From Variovorax sp. PMC12 (GTDB taxonomy: Bacteria; Pseudomonadota; Gammaproteobacteria; Burkholderiales; Burkholderiaceae_C), in assembly GCF_003019815.1 (NCBI RefSeq), contig NZ_CP027774.1:806001-870000 (forward strand): 64,000 bases of DNA, in the 5' to 3' direction. Of the stretch, positions 26,741 through 34,831 are shown piece by piece. Positions within the stretch are counted from its first letter, which is position 1. Every line of letters begins with the position of its first letter. The translations under genes and the position numbers were made by a program. A model generated the notes under the pieces. The model searched no databases and was not told the DNA's origin. It was given only the letters and a program-made list of their open reading frames with translations.

Positions 26741-27691
26741 CGCCTGCTTGGGCAGGTTGAGGCTTTGCAGCAGCGGAACCCAGCGGTCCGCCTCGGCCTT
26801 GATGAACTTGCCCAGTTCTTCGGGCGTGCCGCCCTGGGGCTCCATGCCGATCGCGTGGGCCCGGGCCACGAACTCGGGGTCGGCGATCACCTTGTTCACG
26901 GCCTTGTTCAGGCGGTCGATCGCCGGCTTGGGCGTGCCGGCAGGCACCGAAAGGGAATACCAGAGCCTGGCTTCCATGTCGAAGCCCTGCTCCTTGAAGG
27001 TGGGCGCATCGGGCACCTGCGGCAGGCGCTGAGAGTCCATCACGCCCAGCACGCGCAACTTGCCCGACTTCACATAGGGCAGCGATCCGGTGATGGATGT
27101 GCCGTGGATGTCGATCTGGTTGCCCAGCAGGGCCTGGAGCGCAGGGGCGTCGCCGTTGAAAGGAATGTGCAGCGTGCTGAAGCCCTGTTCCTTCTCGAAG
27201 GCGAGGGGAGCCAGGTTCGTCAGGATCGCCGCCCCCGGCGAACCGCGGTTGATCTTGCCCGGGTTCTGCTTGGCGTAGGCCACCATTTCCTTGATGTTCT
27301 TGTACGGCAGGTCGGTGCGGCCCACGACGATGGCGGGTTGGTAGGCGATCTGCGTGACCGGCGAGAAATCCTTCGCGGGGTCGTAGGGCAGCTTGTCGTA
27401 GAGAACGCTGTTGTTCGCGAGCGTGCCGAGCGAGGACACGAGCACCGTCTGTCCGTCCGGCTTCGCGCGGGCGACGTAGTCGGCCGCGAGGATGCCGCTG
27501 GCGCCGGGCTTGTTCTCGATGATGACGTTGAGCCCCTGCTTGTTGAGCTCCTGGGCCAGGATGCGGCAGTACTGGTCGGTGCCGCCGCCGGCCGCGAAGG
27601 GCACGACGATGCGGGTCACCTGCTGTGCGAGGGTGGGGGCGATGGCGCAGGCACACAGTGCCAGCCCCATGACGAGTTTGCGATAGCTCAT
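26735..27691 (-). CDS. Bug/TctC-family solute-binding protein (inverted paralog)
   Basis: A 318-residue periplasmic Bug-family protein, signal peptide ending about ALAQ near residue 22, with RIVVPFAAGGGTDQYCRILA and ENKPGASGILAADYVA. It aligns end to end with the Bug protein encoded at 22548-23507 (many identical blocks, such as VTQIAYQP, VGRTDLPYKNIKEMVAYAK, RLPQVPDAPTFKEQG) but faces the other way. No TctAB genes accompany it. It converges on the CoA-transferase gene and its promoter side contains a 14-bp palindrome. The ligand is presumably a related carboxylate. Confidence 0.9.
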   Translation of the reverse strand: MSYRKLVMGLALCACAIAPTLAQQVTRIVVPFAAGGGTDQYCRILAQELNKQGLNVIIENKPGASGILAADYVARAKPDGQTVLVSSLGTLANNSVLYDKLPYDPAKDFSPVTQIAYQPAIVVGRTDLPYKNIKEMVAYAKQNPGKINRGSPGAAILTNLAPLAFEKEQGFSTLHIPFNGDAPALQALLGNQIDIHGTSITGSLPYVKSGKLRVLGVMDSQRLPQVPDAPTFKEQGFDMEARLWYSLSVPAGTPKPAIDRLNKAVNKVIADPEFVARAHAIGMEPQGGTPEELGKFIKAEADRWVPLLQSLNLPKQAQ

Positions 27692-27707
27692 TTTGTCTCC
27701 AGCTTCG

Positions 27708-27721
27708 GTCCGGATCCGGAC
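27708..27721. promoter_or_regulatory. 14-bp palindrome upstream of inverted Bug gene
   Basis: GTCCGGATCCGGAC is a perfect 14-bp palindrome 17 bp upstream of the Bug start at 27691 and within the 138-bp divergent gap before the SMP-30 gene. It is a candidate operator for a GntR- or TetR-like regulator; no such regulator is adjacent. Confidence 0.35.
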
Positions 27722-27829
27722 TCTCGAATCAGTCTAGATGGCCGCCCGGCGTGTGGATCGGCAGGGAATGAAAAGCAGCTTTGCGTGATCCGCAGCCGGG
27801 AGCCACCGGCCCGCCCACACACTTGGCCG

Positions 27830-28711
27830 ATGACCGTGAAGATCACCAGAGTCGGGACGACCAAGGATCAATTGGGCGAGAGCCCCTGCTGGGATGCCGA
27901 CGCCCAGGCCCTGACCTGGATCGACGCACTGCCCGGCACGCTCTGGAGGCTGCCCCTGGATGCCGTGCAGGCCGAACGCCACCAGCTGCCCGCGCCCGTG
28001 GGCTCGATCGCGCCCTGCCGCAGCGCGGCCGTCGTGGTGGCGCTGCGCAACAGCTTCGCGCGCTATGACTTCGCCACGCGCAGGCTGGAGCATCTGGCCG
28101 GCATTCCCGTGGACCATCCGAGGGTTCGCTTCAACGACGGCAAATGCGATGCGGCCGGCAACTTCCTGGCGGGCACCATGCACATCGACCGCCAGGCCGG
28201 CGAGCCCGTGATGGGCGGGCTCTACCGGCTGCGCACCGACTGCCGGGTGGAACAACTGGCCGACGACATCGGCTTTGCCAATGGGCCTTGCTTCAGCCCC
28301 GACGGCGCCGTGCTGTACCTGGCCGATAGCCTGGAGCGGATCATCTGGGCCTACGACTACGACCCGGACGGTCCCCTGCGCAACAAGCGCGTCTTTGCTC
28401 GCACGCAGGCCCTCGACTCCGGTCCCGACGGCGCAACGACCGATTCGCAAGGGTTTCTCTGGACCGTGCTGACCCGCGCCGCCAGGCTGGCGCGCTATGC
28501 GCCGGACGGCGAACTGGACCGCGTGATCGAGCTGCCGGTGAGCTATCCGACGAGCATCTGCTTTGGCGGGCCGCGCCTTGAACACCTGTACCTCACGAGC
28601 ATTTCGCGCAGCACGCGGCTGGAGGGCACGCTGGCGCAGGACGGCGGCCTGTTCCAGCTCGAGGGACTTCCCGCGGCGGGACGACTGCCCCATCATTTCG
28701 GAGATTGCTAG
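27830..28711 (+). CDS. SMP-30/gluconolactonase/LRE-family lactonase
   Basis: A 293-residue six-bladed beta-propeller of the SMP-30/regucalcin family, hydrolases that open sugar or other lactones with a divalent metal. Family signatures are LGESPCWDADAQALTWID (metal-binding Glu near residue 16), RFNDGKCDAAGNFLAGTMH, GFANGPCFSPDGAVLYLADS and SGPDGATTDSQGFLWT. The ATG at 27830 precedes the family start. It is divergent from the Bug gene and its stop overlaps the convergent LysR gene by 4 bases. It may process a lactone intermediate of the neighbouring pathways. Confidence 0.86.
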   Translation: MTVKITRVGTTKDQLGESPCWDADAQALTWIDALPGTLWRLPLDAVQAERHQLPAPVGSIAPCRSAAVVVALRNSFARYDFATRRLEHLAGIPVDHPRVRFNDGKCDAAGNFLAGTMHIDRQAGEPVMGGLYRLRTDCRVEQLADDIGFANGPCFSPDGAVLYLADSLERIIWAYDYDPDGPLRNKRVFARTQALDSGPDGATTDSQGFLWTVLTRAARLARYAPDGELDRVIELPVSYPTSICFGGPRLEHLYLTSISRSTRLEGTLAQDGGLFQLEGLPAAGRLPHHFGDC

Positions 28712-29616
28712 CCGGTCTCGCTTCTCATCGCGTCCGCCACGTAGTCCACGAAGGCCCGCACCTTCAGCGGAAGCACACGGCTTTGCCGGAAGACGGCGAA
28801 GATGCCGTTCGAGAAGGCCCGCACCGCGAATCGGTATTCGGGCAGCAGCCGCACCAGGGCGCCTTCGCGCAAGTCGTCGCGAACGGTGGCCTCGGACAGC
28901 AGCGCCACGCCCATGCCGCCGATGGCGGCCAGCCGCAGCACCTCGCCGTTGTTGGCGCTCAGCACGCCCTGGATGAGCAGCTCCTGCTGCTCTCCGGCCT
29001 GGTCGATGTACTTCCAGGTGGTGATCTCGCGGTCGCGCCGATAGGTGAGGCAGCGCACCTGCGGCAAGTCGGAGGGATGCCGGATGCGGGAGTAGGTCTT
29101 CAGGAAGGCCGGGCTGGCCACCAGCACCTCGTCGCTCGACAGCAGCCGCTTGATGACGAAGCCCGAGTCGTTGGACTCACCGGTGCGGATGTCGACATCG
29201 AAGTCCTGGTCCACCAGGTTGATCGGATGCTCCGAGAGTTCCAGCTCGACGCGGATGTCCGGATAGAGCTCCGCGAAACGCGGCAGCAGCGGTGCCAGCA
29301 CCCGCAGGGCGATGTGTGTCCGGGAGTGCACGCGCAGGCGGCCTTCCGGCCGTTCGCGCGCGCTGTGCACGGCCTGCTCGGCCTCGTTCATGAGCTCCAG
29401 CATCGCCTCGGCCCGCTCCAGGAAGGCCTGGCCCGCTTCGGTCACCTTGAGGTTGCGGCTGGTGCGGTCCACCAGTTGCACGCCCAGTTCTTCTTCCATC
29501 GCACTGATGCGCCGGGAGATGGTCGCCGGCGAAAGACTGAGGCTGCGGGCCGCGGCCGAGAGGCTCCCCTTGCGCTGGGTGGCGACAAAGATGCGCAGCG
29601 AATCGAGCGCTTTCAT
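28708..29616 (-). CDS. LysR-family regulator of the LLM/acyl-CoA operon
   Basis: A 302-residue LysR-type regulator starting MKALDSLRIFVATQRKGS; helix-turn-helix at about 15-40 (LSAAARSLSLSPATISRRI), then an effector domain with RVHSRTHIALRVLAPLLPRF, QDFDVDIRTGESNDS and IGGMGVALLSEA. Another ATG at 29643 would add nine residues. It is divergent from the eleven-gene LLM monooxygenase operon with a gap of about 100 bp and probably controls it. The 3' end overlaps the SMP-30 gene by 4 bases. Confidence 0.85.
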   Translation of the reverse strand: MKALDSLRIFVATQRKGSLSAAARSLSLSPATISRRISAMEEELGVQLVDRTSRNLKVTEAGQAFLERAEAMLELMNEAEQAVHSARERPEGRLRVHSRTHIALRVLAPLLPRFAELYPDIRVELELSEHPINLVDQDFDVDIRTGESNDSGFVIKRLLSSDEVLVASPAFLKTYSRIRHPSDLPQVRCLTYRRDREITTWKYIDQAGEQQELLIQGVLSANNGEVLRLAAIGGMGVALLSEATVRDDLREGALVRLLPEYRFAVRAFSNGIFAVFRQSRVLPLKVRAFVDYVADAMRSETG

Positions 29617-29718
29617 TTCGAAAGACGCAAAGAAGCTGTGCATGCGCTGGTGATCCAGCGAGGGCTTGAGTTCCTACGATTGGCCTCGATCAGAACCAGC
29701 CAACCAGGAGCAACAGCG

Positions 29719-30810
29719 ATGGACTTCGGAATCTTCATTTTGATGCAGCAACGGAACAAGCATAAGACGTCCCACCAGATTCTGCGCGACGCCGTCGAGC
29801 AGACGCGCCTGGCGGACGAACTGGGCTTCGGTGCCGCGTGGTACGCCGAGCACCACTTCAGCAACTACGGCATGTGCTCGTCGCCGCTGACCATGATCGC
29901 GCACTGCGCCGCGGTCACGCGCAACATCCGCCTGGGGACGGGCATTGTCGTCGCTCCGCTGTACACGCCGGCGCGCCTGATCGCGGACGTGGCGATGGTC
30001 GACCAGCTGTCCAACGGACGCCTGAACCTGGGCATCGGCTCTGGCTACCAGCACTTCGAGTTCGAGCGCTTCGGCGTGTCGCTGGAGTCGGCCAAGGGCC
30101 GCACCTTCGAGATGCTCGACATGCTCGAGGCCGGCCTGCGGCAGCCCAAGTTCAGCTATGACGGCGAGTACTACCAGCAGCCCATGAGCGCGATCAGCCA
30201 ACGCGCGGTGCAGCGGCCGATGCCGCCGATGTGGATCACCAGCGTCGACCCGGCCTTCCTGTCGCGCGCAGTGAAGTCCGGTCACCACGTGTTCGTCTCC
30301 GGCGGCGACGGCGGGCTGGAGAAGCTGGCGAGCACCCGTGGCCTCATCGACAAGGTGGCCGCGGCCGAGGGCAAGGACCCCGCGGGCGTGCAGGTCGGCC
30401 TGCTGCGCGCGGCCTTTGCGAGCAACGACAAGGCCGAGGTGGAAAGCTACCTCGAGTGCGCGCGCTACCAGCGCCGCATCGCCGTCAGCCTGAAGCGCCG
30501 CACCGCGCAGATCGCCGACGACTACCAGGTCGAGGAAGGCATCGTCGAAGGCGAACCCTCGCTGGACGAGATGCGCGCGCTGCTGCCCGTGGGCGACATC
30601 GACACCGTGATCGAACGCGTGGTCAACGAGATCCGCACGCTCAAGCCGGTGCACTATTGCTTCCAGACCCAGATGGGCGACTTCGACCACCCGACCATGC
30701 TGCGCCAGCTCGAGGTGTGGGGCAAGGTCATCATTCCGACGGTGCAGCAGGAGATCGCCAACGATCCGCCGCACCGGCCGGCGGCCAAGGCCGAACTCGC
30801 CGCGGCCTGA
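29719..30810 (+). CDS. LLM-class flavin-dependent monooxygenase
   Basis: A 363-residue bacterial-luciferase-like (LLM) flavin monooxygenase, which uses reduced flavin and O2. The family start MDFGIFILMQQRN, GFGAAWYAEHHFSNYGMCSSP and the IRLGTGIVVAPLYTPARLIADVAMVDQLSNGR region are typical, as is LNLGIGSGYQHFEF. AGGAG at 29706-29710 precedes the ATG. The next gene is a flavin reductase, so the pair forms a two-component monooxygenase. It heads an operon of CoA-thioester enzymes; a Baeyer-Villiger- or desulfonation-type reaction is possible but the substrate is unknown. Confidence 0.88.
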   Translation: MDFGIFILMQQRNKHKTSHQILRDAVEQTRLADELGFGAAWYAEHHFSNYGMCSSPLTMIAHCAAVTRNIRLGTGIVVAPLYTPARLIADVAMVDQLSNGRLNLGIGSGYQHFEFERFGVSLESAKGRTFEMLDMLEAGLRQPKFSYDGEYYQQPMSAISQRAVQRPMPPMWITSVDPAFLSRAVKSGHHVFVSGGDGGLEKLASTRGLIDKVAAAEGKDPAGVQVGLLRAAFASNDKAEVESYLECARYQRRIAVSLKRRTAQIADDYQVEEGIVEGEPSLDEMRALLPVGDIDTVIERVVNEIRTLKPVHYCFQTQMGDFDHPTMLRQLEVWGKVIIPTVQQEIANDPPHRPAAKAELAAA

Positions 30811-30831
30811 GCCCGGGTGCCTGGAGACGCC

Positions 30832-31767
30832 ATGTCCGAAGCCGCCGAAGGCATCCGCTCGCTCATCGAGCCTGCCCAGTTCCGCCAGCTGCTCGGTTGC
30901 TTTCCGACCGGCGTGGCCGTCATCACCACGCGCGCACCCGACGGGCAGCCCGCGGGCCTGACCTGCAACTCGTTCAGCTCGGTGTCGCTGGATCCGCCGC
31001 TGGTGCTGTTCAGCCTGCGCAATGCCAGCCGCCTGCTGTCCACCTTCCAGGCAGCGGACGGCTTTGCCATCAACATCCTGTCCGAGCAGCAGGACGCGCT
31101 GTCGGGCCGCTTCGCGTCGAGCAAGATCGAGGACAAGTTCGACGGCGTGCCCTGGCGCGCCGGCTCGCTGGGCATGCCGTTGATCGACGACTGCCTGGTG
31201 GGCTTCGAGTGCAGCGTGCATGCCGCGCACGAGGCGGGCGACCACACCATCTTCATCGGCGAGGTGCGCCACCTGAGCGCCGGGGCGTCCGAGCAGGCGC
31301 TGGTGTTCTACAAGGGCGCCTACATGAAGCTGGCCGAGTCGCTGCGCAAGCTGGTCGTGGAAGGGCGGCTGGGAGACGCCGACATCGACGAGGCCTATCG
31401 CACGCTCTACGGCACGCTGCTGCGCCTGGCCAGCGAACGCGCCACCGAGGCCGAGCTGGACGCGGTGCACGAGGCCGCCGACACCATCGAGGCGCACCCC
31501 GACGACGCACCGCTGAAGGAGCGCATTGCCTCCGCCAGCGCGTTCTTCGCCTCGATCGCGGCCGCAGGCCACAACGAGGCGCTGACGCTGATGGCGCAGA
31601 CCATGACCAGCGTGCTGCGCGAGCGCATGACGCACGTGCTCTCGGTGCGTCCGCGACCCGACCTTTTTCCGCTGCGCCGCAAGGTGGCGCACAACCTGCG
31701 CCGGCGCGATGCCGACGGCGCCGCGGCCGCCCTGGACGAGCTGATCACGCAGTTGCGCAGGGGCTGA
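30832..31767 (+). CDS. Flavin reductase domain fused to an FCD-like helical domain
   Basis: A 311-residue protein. Residues ~15-165 are a flavin reductase (RutF/HpaC-like) domain: FPTGVAVITTRAPDGQPAGLTCNSF, FAINILSEQQ, and GDHTIFIGEVRHL. Residues ~190-311 are all helical and resemble the FCD effector domain of FadR-type GntR regulators (SAFFASIAAAGHNEALTLM, and RRKVAHNLRRRDADGAAAALDELI), but most of the usual metal-binding histidines are absent and there is no DNA-binding domain. It supplies reduced flavin to the adjacent LLM enzyme; the extra domain could sense the substrate and gate NAD(P)H use. The ATG at 30832 has GGAG upstream. Confidence 0.8.
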   Translation: MSEAAEGIRSLIEPAQFRQLLGCFPTGVAVITTRAPDGQPAGLTCNSFSSVSLDPPLVLFSLRNASRLLSTFQAADGFAINILSEQQDALSGRFASSKIEDKFDGVPWRAGSLGMPLIDDCLVGFECSVHAAHEAGDHTIFIGEVRHLSAGASEQALVFYKGAYMKLAESLRKLVVEGRLGDADIDEAYRTLYGTLLRLASERATEAELDAVHEAADTIEAHPDDAPLKERIASASAFFASIAAAGHNEALTLMAQTMTSVLRERMTHVLSVRPRPDLFPLRRKVAHNLRRRDADGAAAALDELITQLRRG

Positions 31768-31795
31768 GCCTTTCCGTCATTCCACAGGAGACAAG

Positions 31796-32956
31796 ATGTC
31801 CATCGACTACGCCGGCTTCCGGCGCGAACTCGAATCGTTCGCGCGCGATGCCTGCCCACCCGAGATCCGCGCCGTCGTCGCGGCCGGGCAGAAGATCACC
31901 AAGCGCGAGTACCAGGCCTGGCAGAAGATCCTCGCCACCCGTGGCTGGGGCGCGCCGAGCTGGCCGGTCGAAGCCGGCGGCACCGGATGGGACATCCGCC
32001 AGCGCCTCATCTTCGAGGAGGTGATGGCCGAGAACGACTGTCCGCCTCTCTATCACCACGGCCTGGGCCACATCGGCCCGGTGATCATCCGTTTCGGCAC
32101 GCCCGAGCAGAAAGCCCGGTTCCTGCCGCGCATCCTCGACGGCTCGGACTGGTGGTGCCAGGGCTATTCGGAGCCGGGCTCGGGCTCCGACCTGGCCTCG
32201 CTGTCGACCAGTGCGCGGCTCGACGGCGGCGAGTGGGTCGTCAACGGCCAGAAGATCTGGACCTCGCATGCGCACGAGGCCAGCATGATCTACATGCTGG
32301 TTCGCACCTCGAAGGAGGCGAAGAAGCAGGAAGGCATCTCGCTGCTGCTGGTGCCCATGGACAGCCCGGGCATCACCGTGCGCCCCATCAAGACCATCGA
32401 CGGCTGGCACCACCTGAACGAGGTGTTCTTCGACGAAGTGCGCGTGCGCGCCGACAACCTCGTGGGCGAGGTCGGCAAGGGCTGGACCTGCGCGAAGTTC
32501 CTGCTCGAGCGCGAACGCCTGCCGCCGGCCAACGTGGCGCGGCTGGAGCTCATGCGCCGCCAGGTCACGCAACTGGTCGAGGAGGCGAGCCGCGCCGCCG
32601 CGGGCCGGCGCGACTTCGGCGGGCTGCACCACAAGCTGTTGCTGTGCGAGGCCGACGTGAAAGGCGCCCGCGTGATGATGGCGCAGGCCACCGACGACCT
32701 GATCCACCAGCGCCCGCTGGGGGTGCAGCCCTCCGTCATCAAGATGACCTGCGCCGACGTCGCGCAGCGCCTGACGACCATCGCGCTGGACGCGGTCGGC
32801 CCCGATGCGGCCCATCGCTTCCTTGCCGATGCGGGGGATGACGTGCCCGACGCCACCTGGATACAGAACTACATGTTCACGCGCGCCCGCACCATCGCCG
32901 GCGGCACCTCCGAGGTGCAGCGCAACGTCGTCGCCAACGAACTGCTGGGAGCCTGA
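31796..32956 (+). CDS. Acyl-CoA dehydrogenase, larger subunit (PimC-like)
   Basis: A 386-residue acyl-CoA dehydrogenase. Visible: GWGAPSWPVEAGGTGWDIRQ near the start, GYSEPGSGSDLASLST (flavin and acyl contact), VNGQKIWTSHAH, and the end TIAGGTSEVQRNVVANELLG. It is followed 3 bp later by a second, shorter dehydrogenase, an arrangement typical of heteromeric enzymes such as pimeloyl-CoA dehydrogenase PimCD or sterol side-chain ChsE pairs. CAGGAG precedes the ATG. The CoA ester is unidentified. Confidence 0.88.
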   Translation: MSIDYAGFRRELESFARDACPPEIRAVVAAGQKITKREYQAWQKILATRGWGAPSWPVEAGGTGWDIRQRLIFEEVMAENDCPPLYHHGLGHIGPVIIRFGTPEQKARFLPRILDGSDWWCQGYSEPGSGSDLASLSTSARLDGGEWVVNGQKIWTSHAHEASMIYMLVRTSKEAKKQEGISLLLVPMDSPGITVRPIKTIDGWHHLNEVFFDEVRVRADNLVGEVGKGWTCAKFLLERERLPPANVARLELMRRQVTQLVEEASRAAAGRRDFGGLHHKLLLCEADVKGARVMMAQATDDLIHQRPLGVQPSVIKMTCADVAQRLTTIALDAVGPDAAHRFLADAGDDVPDATWIQNYMFTRARTIAGGTSEVQRNVVANELLGA

Positions 32957-32959
32957 GCC

Positions 32960-34072
32960 ATGTCCACATCTTTCCCATCGCTCTTTCCCGGCATGCTGCT
33001 GGATTCGGCGAGCCGTTACGCCCAGGACCACGCGGACCGGGCGCTGCAGGGCGACCCCGTGCGCGAACTGGGCTGGACGGCCACCCTCGTGCCCGAGGAG
33101 GCCGGCGGCGTCGGCGGCAGCCTGAGCGATCTCGCGTCCATCGTCGAGGGGCTGGCCACGCATGGCCTGCAGCTTCCGGTGGTTGAGACCTGCGCCGTCG
33201 TGCCGCTGCTGTTGCAGGCCGCGGGTGCAGAGACGGCCGGGCGCTGGCTGGAGGCCGTGGCCGAGGGCAGCGCGCAGGTGGCGCCGCTGACCGCGCTGTC
33301 CGGCATGCCCGACGACACCGCCCTGGCGGCCCGGCACCTGGACATCGGCTACGAGCTGGGCGGCAAGGTGCAGGGCGTCGACGTCACGCTGCCTGCCTCG
33401 CACTACCTGGTGCCCGCGCGGGTCGATGGCGAGGACGCCATCTTTCTGGTCGACGCCGAGCGCGTCGGCGCACCGAAGGCCCGCTACAGGACCACGGAGG
33501 GCCGCGAGGGCGCGGACTTCGTGCTGCAGGGGCTCGCCGTGCCCGAGGGCGCGTGCATCGCGCGTGGCGCTGCCGCCCGCGAGGCGCTGGAGAAAGCCAC
33601 CGATGCTGCCTTGCTGCTGACCGCCGCCGACACGGTGGCCGCGATGGCCACGCTCATCCGCCAGACCGTCAGTCACCTGAAGGAGCGGCGCCAGTTCGGC
33701 GTGGCGCTTTCCACTTTCCAGGTGCTGCGCCATCGCGTGGCCGACATGTACGTGAAGTACCTGGGCGCCAAGGGCCTGGTGATCCATTGCTTCCACGAAC
33801 ACGAGCAGCACGCGGCCGGCCTGCGCCGCACGCTGCGCCTGGCCAAGGTGTCGCTGGCCGAGTCGGCGCGCGCCTGCGCCGAATCGGCCATCCAGATGCA
33901 CGGCGGCATGGGCGTGAGCGAGGAGGTGCTTGCCACCCGCACCGCGCAGCGCCTCATCGCCTCGGAGTTCCGCTACGGCGACCGGCTACTGCATGTCGCC
34001 CGGTTGCTGGCGCCGCAGGCGTGCGCCACGCCGATTCCTTCTCTTTCCAACCAAACCGGGAGTGTGCGATGA
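32960..34072 (+). CDS. Acyl-CoA dehydrogenase, smaller subunit (PimD-like)
   Basis: A 370-residue partner dehydrogenase, more divergent than its neighbour. The N-terminal half keeps ATLVPEEAGGVGGSLSDLASI, while the usual EP-x-GSD flavin motif is replaced by degenerate sequence (around LTALSGMPDDTALA). The C-terminal helical domain is intact: HLKERRQFGVALSTFQVLRHRVADM and AIQMHGGMGVSEEVLATRTAQRL. Such pairs form alpha2beta2 enzymes in which one subunit contributes a partial active site. The stop overlaps the enoyl-CoA hydratase start (ATGA). Confidence 0.85.
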   Translation: MSTSFPSLFPGMLLDSASRYAQDHADRALQGDPVRELGWTATLVPEEAGGVGGSLSDLASIVEGLATHGLQLPVVETCAVVPLLLQAAGAETAGRWLEAVAEGSAQVAPLTALSGMPDDTALAARHLDIGYELGGKVQGVDVTLPASHYLVPARVDGEDAIFLVDAERVGAPKARYRTTEGREGADFVLQGLAVPEGACIARGAAAREALEKATDAALLLTAADTVAAMATLIRQTVSHLKERRQFGVALSTFQVLRHRVADMYVKYLGAKGLVIHCFHEHEQHAAGLRRTLRLAKVSLAESARACAESAIQMHGGMGVSEEVLATRTAQRLIASEFRYGDRLLHVARLLAPQACATPIPSLSNQTGSVR

Positions 34073-34830
34073 GCATCAATCTGGAAGTTTCCGACCACAT
34101 CGCCGTCATCCGGCTGGACAAGCCGCCGGTCAATGCGCTCGACCGCGCCACCCGCCGCCGCCTGATCGAGATCTTCGACGAGGTGTCCGAGCGCGCCGAC
34201 GTGCGCGTGGCGATCCTCACGGGCACCGGCAAGTTCTTCTGCTCCGGCGCGGACCTCAAGGACCGCCCCGACGCCGGGAAGGCGGGCGACTTTCTCGACC
34301 ACAACCGCTGGACGCGCGAGACCGGCAACGCCATCCGCGAATGCGCCAAGCCGGTGATCGCCGCGGTCAACGGTCCCGCGCTGGGGGCGGGCTTCGGCCT
34401 CATGGCCGCCTGCGACATCTTCCTGGCGAGCGACGACGCCACTTTCGCCATGCCGGAGATCAACGTGGGGCTCGCGGGCGGTGTCTCGATGCTCAGGACC
34501 ATGTTCGGGCGTTCGTTCACGCGCCGCATGTTCTTCACCGGCATGAAGGTGTCCGCGGCCGAGCTGTACCGCCGCGGCGTGCTCGACGAGGTGGTGCCTG
34601 CCGGGGAGCTGATGCCGCTGGCCATGGAGATCGCGCAGGAGATCGCCTCCAAGGCACCGATGGCCGTGGCCTATGCCAAGCAGGCCGCCAACATGATGGA
34701 CCTGATGCCGCAGCGCGACGGCTACCGCTTCGAGCAGAACATCACCATGGCCCTGTCGCGGACCGAGGATGCGCAGGAGGCCCGCAAGGCCTTCCTGGAG
34801 AAGCGCAAGCCTGTCTACAAGGGGCGCTGA
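34069..34830 (+). CDS. Enoyl-CoA hydratase/isomerase family protein
   Basis: A 253-residue crotonase-fold protein. Oxyanion-hole motifs are GKFFCSGADLKDRPD and AVNGPALGAGFGLMAACDIF; the strand ATFAMPEINVGLAGGVSMLR holds the acidic position (PEINVG) that in hydratases provides a catalytic glutamate. It overlaps the previous gene by 4 bases (ATGA). It would hydrate the enoyl-CoA made by the dehydrogenase pair, but isomerase or lyase activity is equally compatible with the fold. Confidence 0.88.
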   Translation: MSINLEVSDHIAVIRLDKPPVNALDRATRRRLIEIFDEVSERADVRVAILTGTGKFFCSGADLKDRPDAGKAGDFLDHNRWTRETGNAIRECAKPVIAAVNGPALGAGFGLMAACDIFLASDDATFAMPEINVGLAGGVSMLRTMFGRSFTRRMFFTGMKVSAAELYRRGVLDEVVPAGELMPLAMEIAQEIASKAPMAVAYAKQAANMMDLMPQRDGYRFEQNITMALSRTEDAQEARKAFLEKRKPVYKGR

Positions 34831-34831
34831 G

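Noticed and set aside
22476..27691. Tripartite tricarboxylate transporter operon
   Set aside because: Only binding proteins of this family are present; no TctA or TctB membrane genes are seen.
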